The translations under genes and the position numbers were made by a program. Positions 15,148 to 23,100 of a stretch of DNA of 39,367 nucleotides are shown here, piece after piece; position 1 is the stretch's first letter; every line of letters begins with the position of its first letter. Location of the stretch: assembly GCF_900188345.1 (NCBI RefSeq), contig NZ_FZOD01000035.1:56561-95927 (forward strand), read 5' to 3'. Below the pieces are notes generated by a model. The model was not told the DNA's origin and did not search any database. It worked only from the letters and a program-made list of their open reading frames with translations. This DNA comes from Streptosporangium subroseum. GTDB lineage: Bacteria; Actinomycetota; Actinomycetes; Streptosporangiales; Streptosporangiaceae.

Positions 15148-16287
15148 TCACCGGCCCGGGTGGCCGGTCGCCGGGTCCGCGAGTCGTGAGTCGACGTCGG
15201 GAAACGAGCCGTCACCGAACAGGATGCGCGCCGCCAGAGCACGACCGGCACGACCACGTAGCGCGGTCACCGCCGCCTCCGCCGCGACGGGTGATCGGAT
15301 GCCGGCGAACGCGCGGCGCAGCAACAGACGGCCTCGGAACCGGGCCCGCAACGCGTCCCCGTCGTACCGGCTCAGTATGCGCCGGTCGCCGGTACGCAGG
15401 TACTCCGCGGCGACCGCCGCGGCCAGTCCGGACATGCGTAGGCAGGGATCCAACCCACCAGCCGTCAGTGGCGACACCGCGCCCGCCGCGTCTCCGACGA
15501 GCAGCCCGGCGGGGCACACCAACCGTCGCAGCACACCGCCGACCGGGATCGGACCACCTCGACGCTCGATGGGCCCGGCCGGCGCCACACGACCGGGCGC
15601 GTCCGCGGCGAAGGCGTCCAGCAGGTGGCGGATGCCGGTGCGCATCGCGTCCGGATATCCCGCGACGCCGACATGCGCGTGCCGGCCGTCGTCGATGACC
15701 CACCCCAGATACCCCGGAGCGACCCGGGGATCCAGCACGCAGTGGAACGCCGGGGTGGCCGTGCCCGACGCGACCGGGTGGACGATCTCGGCACCGAGCA
15801 GGAAGCGCCGGTTGACGTCAAGGCCGAGATCACGGGCCACCTGTGAGCGGGCGCCGTCCGCGCCGACGATGAACCGGGCCGTCACCGGTTCCGCATCCGC
15901 GAACCGCACCGAACCCCTCGACGCCTCGACATACCGTACGCCCAGGAGGACACGCGCCCCGGCCGACTCCGCCGCGCGACGCGCGTGCTCGTAGACGGCC
16001 GCCATGTCGGCCACGCGGTACTCGTCCCGGTCGCTGGTGAGCCGGATCGGCGCCCGCCGCGACGGCGGATACAGCAGCACGTCCCTGATGCCGGGCCCGA
16101 GCAGGTGATCCGGCAGGTCGAAGTCGTCGAGGGTGCGCCGCACGAAGATCCCCGTCGTGCGGATGCCCGTCGACAGCGACCTGCGGCGGTCGACCACCAG
16201 CACGTTCAGTCCCCGTCGCGCGAGCAGGCAGGCTGTGTGCAGTCCTGCCAGGCCCGCACCCACGACCAGTACATCCACGGTCCGCAT
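15148..16287 (-). CDS. NAD(P)/FAD-dependent oxidoreductase (geranylgeranyl-reductase-like)
   Basis: 379 residues. FAD-binding GxGxxG motif at the very N terminus (VDVLVVGAGLAGLHTACLLA), the Arg-rich stretch (VVDRRRSLSTGIRTTGIFVR), FIVGADGARSQVAR in the middle, and the second FAD motif LLVGDAAGAVSPLTAGGLDP. This is the plan of geranylgeranyl reductase and aromatic hydroxylase-like flavoproteins, acting on lipid or isoprenoid double bonds or aromatic rings. ATG 16287 begins directly at the FAD motif; the upstream AAGG is only one base away, so initiation may be weak or leaderless. It stands alone. Confidence 0.88.
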   Translation of the reverse strand: MRTVDVLVVGAGLAGLHTACLLARRGLNVLVVDRRRSLSTGIRTTGIFVRRTLDDFDLPDHLLGPGIRDVLLYPPSRRAPIRLTSDRDEYRVADMAAVYEHARRAAESAGARVLLGVRYVEASRGSVRFADAEPVTARFIVGADGARSQVARDLGLDVNRRFLLGAEIVHPVASGTATPAFHCVLDPRVAPGYLGWVIDDGRHAHVGVAGYPDAMRTGIRHLLDAFAADAPGRVAPAGPIERRGGPIPVGGVLRRLVCPAGLLVGDAAGAVSPLTAGGLDPCLRMSGLAAAVAAEYLRTGDRRILSRYDGDALRARFRGRLLLRRAFAGIRSPVAAEAAVTALRGRAGRALAARILFGDGSFPDVDSRLADPATGHPGR

Positions 16288-16390
16288 ACCTTGCGACGGT
16301 AAGGGCGGTACCCCACACCCGCGACCGTCTGCACGATACCCGCCCCGTATCTCTACACCGTCGCCACACTCGGACGGCCCGCAGCGCCTG

Positions 16391-17557
16391 TCAACCGAGC
16401 TTTTCCAGCCTGACAGCCTGCTTGAGGAAGACGATGCCGTCGATCGTGGCGAGTTGGGCCGGGTCCAGCGGGAAATAGGCGAAGTCGTGGGAGACGCGCG
16501 GTACGGGCTCCGTGACGGCCTCGGCCAGGCGGCGGGCGTCGATAAGGGAGTGGTCCCACGGGAGCGTGGACAGGATGCCCTCGACGGTGTCCGGGGGCGG
16601 GGTGTCGTCGCCGACCGTACCGAAGGCGGAGGCCAGGAAGGCGTAGCGGTCGCCCAGGTGCGTTTCGGCGATCGCCCCCGCGCTCCACCACTCCAGCAGG
16701 TGGTCGCCGAGCGACATGAGGCTCTTGTTCCGCTGCAGGTGGAGGTTGTGGGTGAAGACCAGGGCGGGGCCTTGCTCGGCGACGGCGCGCAGGTTGGCGG
16801 CCATCATCGCGTCCCGCAGGGCCGACAGCCGCATTATCCGCGCCGGGGACGTGTCGGCCATCCAGGAGTGGTAGCGGAGCAGGCCGACGGCGGTGCGCCC
16901 GTACAGCTCCGCCCGCTCCCTGTCCTTCGCGCTCATCCGCGGCGCCTGAGTGTCGAGCAGTGCCACCAGGTCGTCGGCGAGCAGCCGCAGCCGCTGGGCG
17001 TCGGCGGACCGGCCGATCGACTGGGACGGGTCCATGACCGTGGCCTCGTTCGTCCACCGGTCGTCCGGGCCGAGCAGTGCGTCGAGGGTTTCCATGGTGC
17101 AGGGAAGCGGGCCGTCGAGGAGGGCGTAGAGGGCGGTGAGCGCCTGGCGCGGGCTCTCGGCCCAGTACTCCAGCGGGCCGTCGAAGCCGAAGAACCGGAG
17201 CTTTTCATCATGCTCCTCGTTGTACGCGCGCATCCAGCGCACGAGCTCGTGGTTGGCCGGGGGCGTGCCGAAGTCGTGGCTGAAGCCGCGCTCCATGACG
17301 TCGTCGAGCGTGCCCGCGCCCGTCGTGATGTAGTCGTCCACCACGAGGCCCCTGAGGCAGTCGCTCTCGATGGCGAAGGACCGGTAGCCCTCGTGCTCGA
17401 CCAGATGCCGGAAGATCTCGTTGCGCAACTCTCCCAGCTCCCCCACGAAGTGCCTGGCCTCGCCCAGGCCGAGCAGCAGGGGCTCGGCGGGAAGCGACCG
17501 GAGGAACGCCGAGACGCCCGCGCCGTCAAGCGGCCGGGCCGTGTTCTTGATATCCAT
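16391..17557 (-). CDS. Erythromycin-esterase family protein
   Basis: 388 residues matching the Ere fold. Conserved positions are visible: LLLGLGEARHFVGELGELR carries the Glu and His of the GEATH motif, RSFAIESD carries the next acidic residue, and LVFTHNLHLQRN the later catalytic His. Ere enzymes hydrolyse the macrolide lactone ring; many distant homologues have unknown substrates. The third-to-last motif residues deviate from classical EreA/EreB (ARHF instead of ATHG), so macrolide activity is uncertain. It is divergent from the MerR gene over a 90-bp gap, an arrangement that suggests control by that regulator. Confidence 0.85.
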   Translation of the reverse strand: MDIKNTARPLDGAGVSAFLRSLPAEPLLLGLGEARHFVGELGELRNEIFRHLVEHEGYRSFAIESDCLRGLVVDDYITTGAGTLDDVMERGFSHDFGTPPANHELVRWMRAYNEEHDEKLRFFGFDGPLEYWAESPRQALTALYALLDGPLPCTMETLDALLGPDDRWTNEATVMDPSQSIGRSADAQRLRLLADDLVALLDTQAPRMSAKDRERAELYGRTAVGLLRYHSWMADTSPARIMRLSALRDAMMAANLRAVAEQGPALVFTHNLHLQRNKSLMSLGDHLLEWWSAGAIAETHLGDRYAFLASAFGTVGDDTPPPDTVEGILSTLPWDHSLIDARRLAEAVTEPVPRVSHDFAYFPLDPAQLATIDGIVFLKQAVRLEKLG

Positions 17558-17647
17558 GCCTTCAACGGTATCTTTGAACCCTCGGTGTAAACTTTCCCGC
17601 GAAATTCCCGCTCCTGTCGCGACAAAGCTTCAATCGGTGGTGCATCC

Positions 17648-18388
17648 ATGAGGCCGGTGGACCTGGCGCGCGAGCATGGCCTGTCCACCCAGGCGATCAG
17701 AAACTACGAGGACGACGGCATCCTGCCCTCCGCCGAACGCACCGTCCACGGTTATCGCACCTATACGCCGCTGCACGCGCAAGCCCTGCGCGCGTTCCTC
17801 GCCCTCGTGCCCGGGCACGGTCACCAGACGGCCACGTCGATCATGCAGGCGGTCAACCGGGGTGCCGTCGAGGACGCGCTGCGGCTCATCGACGAGAGCC
17901 ACGGCCAGCTCCTCGACGACCGCCGCGTCCTCCAGGCCGTCGAAGCCGCGCTCCGCGATCTGGCGCCCGTGCCGCAGGAGCGCGGCGACACGTTCATCGG
18001 CCCCCTGGCAAGGAGGCTCGGCATCCGCCCCGCCACCCTGCGCAAATGGGAGAACGCCGGGCTGGTCCGGCCGCGCCGCGATCCGCAGACGGGCTACCGG
18101 ATCTACAGCGCGGCCGACGTACGGGACGTCCGGCTGGCCCACCAGCTCAGACGGGGCGGCTACCTGCTGGAGCGGATCGCCCCGCTGATCGCTCAGGTCC
18201 GCTCCGCCGGAGGCGTCGCCCCGCTGGAGTCGACCCTGCGCGACTGGCAGGCCCGCCTGTCCGCCCGGGGCCGCGCCATGCTCAAGGGCGCCGCCGACCT
18301 GGACGCGTACCTCTGCGCCCGCGAGTCAGGTGACGGTCATGCCCACCAGGTCGCGCGGGTGACGGTGTCGAATCCGAGGGAGTCGTAG
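17648..18388 (+). CDS. MerR-family regulator with two helix-turn-helix domains (TioE-like)
   Basis: 246 residues. A first MerR winged helix spans residues 1-70 (VDLAREHGLSTQAIRNYEDD, then VHGYRTYTPLHA) and a second about 115-190 (IGPLARRLGIRPATLRKWEN, then TGYRIYSAADVRDV). The two lie in one chain, as in the TioE-like group, which may bind DNA without needing a homodimer. ATG 17648 with GGTGG upstream. Divergent from the erythromycin-esterase gene. The last 52 bases overlap the convergent GNAT gene, and the last residues (QVARVTVSNPRES) look like antisense read-through, so the native C terminus may have been altered. Confidence 0.88.
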   Translation: MRPVDLAREHGLSTQAIRNYEDDGILPSAERTVHGYRTYTPLHAQALRAFLALVPGHGHQTATSIMQAVNRGAVEDALRLIDESHGQLLDDRRVLQAVEAALRDLAPVPQERGDTFIGPLARRLGIRPATLRKWENAGLVRPRRDPQTGYRIYSAADVRDVRLAHQLRRGGYLLERIAPLIAQVRSAGGVAPLESTLRDWQARLSARGRAMLKGAADLDAYLCARESGDGHAHQVARVTVSNPRES

Positions 18389-19104
18389 AGCGGCTTGCCG
18401 GCTGTCGCCGAGGTCAGGGTGATGGGACCCCTCAGGTTCTCCAGGACCGCGTGCATGAGTGCCCGTCCGATCCCCCGCGACCGGTGCTCGGGCAGGGTGG
18501 TCACCCAGTAGACCCCGCTGACCTCAGCGTCGGTGACCGTTATGCAGGCCCCGGCGTGTGCTCCGTCTCGCGTGGCGAGGAACAGGTCGACCCCCTGGCG
18601 TTCCAGCAGGCTTCTGGGGACCGCCTCACCCGGGCGGTAGGGCTGGAAGTTCGGCAGGGGAAATCCGTTGACCACGATCCGTTCCACGGTCTCCAGTTGG
18701 TCGCCACTTTCCACCCGGTCGACCTGCACGGTGGACGGCGTGGTGGACGGCGCGGAGGCCGGAGCGGGGTGACGGATCATGACGGGGAGCCGCCGGGGGG
18801 TCAGGCCCAGATCACTCATGTCGACCGAGCTGAACGGGTCCTCGACGACCACCTGGCCGGCCGGCCGGCGCCGGGCCAGTTCCGTCAGCTCGGCAAGATC
18901 GTCCGCGTCCGGCTCCGGGGAGAGCAGCAGGATCCGCAGGCCGTTGCGCTCGTTTCCGTCCACGCTGACAAAACCGGGGCGACGGAACAGTCCGTGTCCG
19001 CGGGTCTCCGCGAGAGCGGTCCACAAAGCGGCGGCATTCCGGGTAGCCAGGTGAAGCGAGGTCATGCGCATGGCGGGGACGGCGTGGGCTGGTTCGGCGG
19101 TCAT
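18337..19104 (-). CDS. GNAT-family N-acetyltransferase
   Basis: 255 residues from ATG 19104. The C-terminal half is the GNAT domain, with VYWVTTLPEHRSRGIGRALM forming the acetyl-CoA loop (RSRGIG) and PLYDSLGFDTV the final strand. It transfers an acetyl group to an unidentified amine. There is no Shine-Dalgarno site; a -10-like TAGAGT lies just upstream of the ATG, consistent with a leaderless transcript. The same frame remains open upstream through the 31-bp repeats into the LacI fragment to 19551, so a 404-residue chimera is formally possible; I think the shorter protein is the real one. Confidence 0.82.
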   Translation of the reverse strand: MTAEPAHAVPAMRMTSLHLATRNAAALWTALAETRGHGLFRRPGFVSVDGNERNGLRILLLSPEPDADDLAELTELARRRPAGQVVVEDPFSSVDMSDLGLTPRRLPVMIRHPAPASAPSTTPSTVQVDRVESGDQLETVERIVVNGFPLPNFQPYRPGEAVPRSLLERQGVDLFLATRDGAHAGACITVTDAEVSGVYWVTTLPEHRSRGIGRALMHAVLENLRGPITLTSATAGKPLYDSLGFDTVTRATWWA

Positions 19105-19189
19105 GAAAACAACTCTATTGAGGCGGCTGGTGTGTCTTGGCGGCGTCCCGGCCATCGTCGGTCTTACCCGTGGCACCATGCCCAGGGTG

Positions 19190-19278
19190 ACGCTGCCACC
19201 TTGCCTGTCCCGAAAGGGCAACGCTGCCATCTTGCCTGTCCCGAAAGGGCAACGCTGCCATCTTGCCTGTCCCGAAAG
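19190..19278. repeat. 31-bp tandem repeat, 2.9 copies
   Basis: Units at 19190-19220, 19221-19251 and 19252-19278 (last partial) are identical except for one C/T change in the first. Each contains TTGCC...GGCAA and the hairpin CCC-GAAA-GGG with a GNRA-type loop. Period 31 is not a multiple of three, so each copy is read in a different frame on the minus strand, and none contains a stop. There are no spacers, so it is not a CRISPR array. It sits exactly at the break of the LacI gene. Confidence 0.9.
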
Positions 19279-19286
19279 CGTTTTCG
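19273..19286. promoter_or_regulatory. LacI-type palindrome CGAAAGCGTTTTCG at the break
   Basis: 5-bp arms CGAAA/TTTCG around a central CG, a typical LacI-family operator. It lies between the repeat array and the surviving lacI fragment. Confidence 0.4.
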
Positions 19287-19536
19287 TGCCGAGCAACACG
19301 GGGATGCCGAACCTGCCGACCAGGTCACCGGTGAGCAGGCCGACGGTACGGGTCTGCCCGGACCGCAGGCCCTGAGCCAGTGCGTTCGGCGGGAAACCAA
19401 GCCGGGCGGCGGCGTCCGGAACCGGTTGCCCGGTCGCCTTACGGACATCGACGCGGCTGTCGAGCTGCGCTGAGGCGGTGGCGACGGAGGCGCCCGCCAA
19501 GGTGGCCACGTCGGTTATGGTCGCCCGCCTGGTCAT
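19285..19536 (-). pseudogene. Truncated LacI-family repressor
   Basis: From ATG 19536 about 84 residues match a LacI N terminus: ATITDVATLAGASVATA is the helix-turn-helix, RLGFPPNALAQGLRSGQT the hinge, and TVGLLTGDLVGRFGIPVLLG the first strand of the sensor domain. Similarity stops at 19285, where the frame enters the repeat array. The 250-residue ligand domain is missing. Unusual residues in the second helix (SAQLDSRVDV in place of the usual SRALNG pattern) suggest drift. It lies divergent to a solute-binding remnant, the classical layout of a sugar-uptake locus. Confidence 0.75.
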
Positions 19537-19542
19537 CACCAA

Positions 19543-19556
19543 CGAAAACATTTTCG
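19543..19556. promoter_or_regulatory. LacI-type palindrome CGAAAACATTTTCG before the lacI remnant
   Basis: Perfect 6-bp arms (CGAAAA/TTTTCG), 7 bp upstream of the lacI ATG. Fits an autoregulatory operator. Confidence 0.55.
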
Positions 19557-19599
19557 CCTGACATTTGCTGGTCAGACGTCACTAAACCCACCCAATCCG

Positions 19600-19643
19600 T
19601 TGACAGCTCCCTAGGTTTCTTCTACGTTACGAAAACCTTTTAG
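19600..19643 (+). promoter_or_regulatory. Promoter TTGACA-N17-TACGTT with LacI-type site at the transcript start
   Basis: -35 TTGACA (19600-19605), 17-bp spacer, -10 TACGTT (19623-19628), directly followed by an imperfect palindrome CGAAAACCTTTTAG (19630-19643). It drives the solute-binding remnant and could read into the glycosidase block 450 bp downstream. Confidence 0.6.
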
Positions 19644-19682
19644 TTAATTTCGGTCGTTGGGTTGGGGGTATCGGAGCAGGCC

Positions 19683-19913
19683 ATGAAGCCACAGGTACGG
19701 GTCAGTGCCGCATTGGTCATTTTGATGCCGTCAACGGCGGTGTGCGGAGGTTCGGTTGGCGAGCGACAACAGCGGCGGCCCGCCGAGGCCGGAGCCGTCA
19801 CGGTCACCATGTGGACTCGCGCGGCCACCCGGGGGCTGCCCGTCATGACCGATCCCGCGTTCTCCGGGGGAACGCGGTGCGGTTGGTGCGCGGTAGTGCA
19901 CGACTGTCCCTGA
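19683..19913 (+). pseudogene. Truncated sugar-binding lipoprotein remnant
   Basis: ATG 19683 with GGAG upstream encodes a lipoprotein-like start (MKPQVRVSAALVILMPSTAV then CGGS) and AGAVTVTMWTRAAT, the usual first strand of a family-1 sugar-binding protein. Thereafter the frame degenerates and ends at 19913, after 76 residues instead of about 430. The permease genes expected downstream are absent; the next gene is a glycosidase. Together with the divergent LacI stub this marks an internal deletion. Confidence 0.6.
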
Positions 19914-19922
19914 TCCCGTTCA

Positions 19923-19958
19923 CGTCGCCGGACGACGCGTCCACGCCGTCCGGCGACG
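19923..19958 (+). terminator. Strong hairpin, 12-bp perfect stem
   Basis: CGTCGCCGGACG and CGTCCGGCGACG separated by 12 bases, 10 bp after the solute-binding remnant. Terminator-like but without a T-run. Confidence 0.6.
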
Positions 19959-19974
19959 CATGGCCCTGTGGAGC

Positions 19975-20009
19975 GTGCCACCTCCAGTGGCACAGGCATC
20001 CACGATGCC
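19975..20009 (+). promoter_or_regulatory. Two further adjacent hairpins in the glycosidase leader
   Basis: GTGCCAC-CTCCA-GTGGCAC (19975-19993) and GGCATC-CAC-GATGCC (19995-20009) are perfect and almost abut. With the preceding 12-bp stem they make three consecutive hairpins within 90 bp, ending about 100 bp before the glycosidase start. Confidence 0.5.
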
Positions 20010-20106
20010 ACCGGCCGAGATTCACCCCTCACGACGGCGTCCGTGTCCCAACCAGGCCGCGACGCCGGCAAGAAACCGACCAATCCCGGTAGCAGGAGGA
20101 AGTCTA

Positions 20107-23100
20107 ATGAATGTCAGACGCATAGGCCGAGCGCCCACCTGGGTCGCTCTGGCCGCGCTCACCGTGGCGGGCCTGGTCAGCCTGCCGCCCACCGCGCACG
20201 CCGCCGGTCCGGTTCTCCCCGGCAACGAGGGCGACGTGGGTGTCTACACCAACGGTCAGAGCCACGTCATGGACATCGGGGACCCGGTATACGGCAACGT
20301 CGGCGACGTCGCCAACCAGCTCAAGCCCGGCGTACCGTTCACCGCGTCGAGCATGCAACAGTCGATTTTCGAAAAAGACCTGGCCGCCGGCGGCACGGAC
20401 TACTACCTCGACCGCGTGCTCGGTGTCCGCGGAGCGATCGGGTCGGCCGTGCTGATGACCCGGGGCCGCTCGCTGTACATGCGCGGCGCGAGCAACAACA
20501 ACTTCACCGTCATGGGCTTCGCCGGCAGCACCTTCGTCGGAGGTCCCAACAACCTCGGCAACCTGTACACGGTCACCGTGCCCGGGCAGACCGTGACCGA
20601 GGTGAACGCGAACCGGTTCAACGCGCCCAGCCACGCCAAGAGCCAGTACACGATCGGCACCACCGGAGTCACCGCCGATCTGACGAAGTTCATCACCTAC
20701 GAAAACGCCGCGGTCACCGCCATCAGCTTCACCAACCCCGGCGGGTCTGCGGCGACCTTCACGGTCCGGGCGGCCTCGCCGCTGGCCACCCAGGCGGGAG
20801 CCACCGCGGCCGAGCTGACCGGCACCCGGGTCATCACCAGCGGTTCCAACAACGGACTCGTCGACACCCCGTGGGACACCGTCAAGATCGGCCTCACCGG
20901 AACCGGCTTCACCCGCAGCGGCGCCAACCTGGACCGTGAGATCACCGTTCCCGCCGGTGGCACGGTCTCGCTCTCCGTGGTCGGCGCGGTCTCCTCGGCC
21001 TCGCTGCCGCAGACGGTGAAGGATTACCACGACTACGCCGAGCTGACCCCCGCCGAGGCGGTGCGCACCGGCATCACGGCGTTCAACCGCCGCTGGGCGC
21101 AGGACGTGCCCTACATCAACGTCCCCGACCCCGCGCTGGAGAAGGCCATCGTCTACCGCTGGTGGGGGGAGCGTTACAACTCCCTCGACGCCAACGCGAC
21201 CGGCTACGTCTACCAGTACCCCACGACGATCGAGGGGGTGAACCTCTATCAGAACGCCGTGGCGCTGACCCAGCCGATGCACCTGCAGGACACCAAGTGG
21301 CTGCGCACGCCGTACCTGCCGTACGGCCAGATCCTCAACATCGGCGAGCTGTCCGGCTCCTCGGCCTTCCTGGACAGCCCGGGGCACACGAGCTGGAACA
21401 ACCACTACTCGCAGTACATCGGCACGGCCGGCCTTGAGGCCTACAACGTGCACGGTGGCGGCAAGGAGATCGCCGAGAAGTTCGCCCACTTCTTCGAGGG
21501 CGACGGCAAGGGCCAGCTCGAGCACTACGACGGCAACAACGACAAGCTCATCGCGTACGACACCAACTACATGCCCGGCAACGACGCGGACGCCATCTCC
21601 TTCGGGTTCCCGAAGACCGGCGCCGGCGCCCCCGGCGCGCGGACGATCGAGCGTCCGGAGTCGGCGTATGTGTGGGGCGCCTTCGACGCCGCCCGGCAGC
21701 TCTACCAGATCGCCGGCGAGGACCAGGCCAAGGTCGACCAGATGGCGACCAGCGCCAACGGCATCCGTGACGCGATCCTGAACAAGCTGTGGAGCCCGGA
21801 CATGCGGATGTTCCTGGCCGCCACGTCGCACGGCGCCACCAGCGGGGCCACCTCCAATGGTCGCGCCAACCCGCTGCCCGCGGAGGCCCGCGGGTCGATC
21901 CCCGCCAAGGAGTCGAACCTCTACGACGTCTACTCCGAGAACCTCATCCCGTACGACCAGGCGCAGAAGTACGTCGACGGCTACCGCTTCCTGACCTACG
22001 GCGACAACTTCCCGATCTTCCCCTTCTACACCGCCAACCAGTACGACCGGACGGCCTACGGGATCGGCGGCTCCAACAACTTCTCCAACATCAACTTCAC
22101 CGTGCAGTATCGCGCCGTGCGGGCGGCGCTGCGGCACTACGACCCGGACGGGAAGTACATCACCCCGGCCTACGCCAAGCGGCTGCTTGACTGGATGGCC
22201 TGGAGCATCTACCCGAACGGCGACATGCGGGCCCCGAACCAGTCGGAGTACTACTCCAACTGGAACCCGGCCACCAAGACCTACAACCGCAACAACCCGA
22301 ACCACGTGATGCTCGGGAACATGAACTACATCTATGTCGAGGACATGGCCGGCATCCAGCCGCGGTCCGACGACAAGATCGAGCTCTGGCCGATCAAGTT
22401 CGGCTACGAGCACTTCATGGTCAACAACCTGCGGTACCACGGCGAGGACCTCACCATCGTCTGGGACCCGGACGGCACCAAGTACGGCCTGGGCGCGGGA
22501 TACAGCCTGTTCCTGAACGGCGAGCGCAAGGTCAGCACCAACCAGCTCGGCAAGGTCACCTACGACCCGAAGACCAACCAGGTCCAGGCCGAGGACGGCC
22601 TCACCGTCACCTTCCAGGCCACCGACGGGGACGACTTCCCGGCCGCGGTGAACACCCCCATCGACGACGACCGCGTCGTCTCGTACCTCAAGACGGCCGG
22701 CATCGACTTGACCGAGGACTCGGTGAACCTGGCGAAGGGCGCCACCCTCGCCTCGTCGTACACCCAGCAGGGCACCCGGCCGACCCCGTGGCGGCAGTTC
22801 CACACGCCCGGCTACAGCACCACCTCGATGAACTACACGCCCGGCGCCGTCAAGGAGACCGAGCAGCCCGTGTCGCTGGCGGCCGTGACCGACGGCGTCA
22901 CCGCCAACGAGCCCTACTGGGGTAACTACGGCACGACCGACAAGAACGGCTATGTCGAGCTGAACCTGGGCTCGGCCAAGTCCTTCGACAACATCAAGGT
23001 GCTCTTCGTCAGCGACCGCCAGGCCGGTGGTTACCACGAACCCGCCCGCTGGTGGGTCCAGGTGCCCGACGGCAACGGCGGCTGGAAGGAGGTGCCGGGC

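Noticed and set aside
19190..19278. CRISPR array
   Set aside because: The 31-bp units are directly adjacent with no spacers and no cas genes are near.
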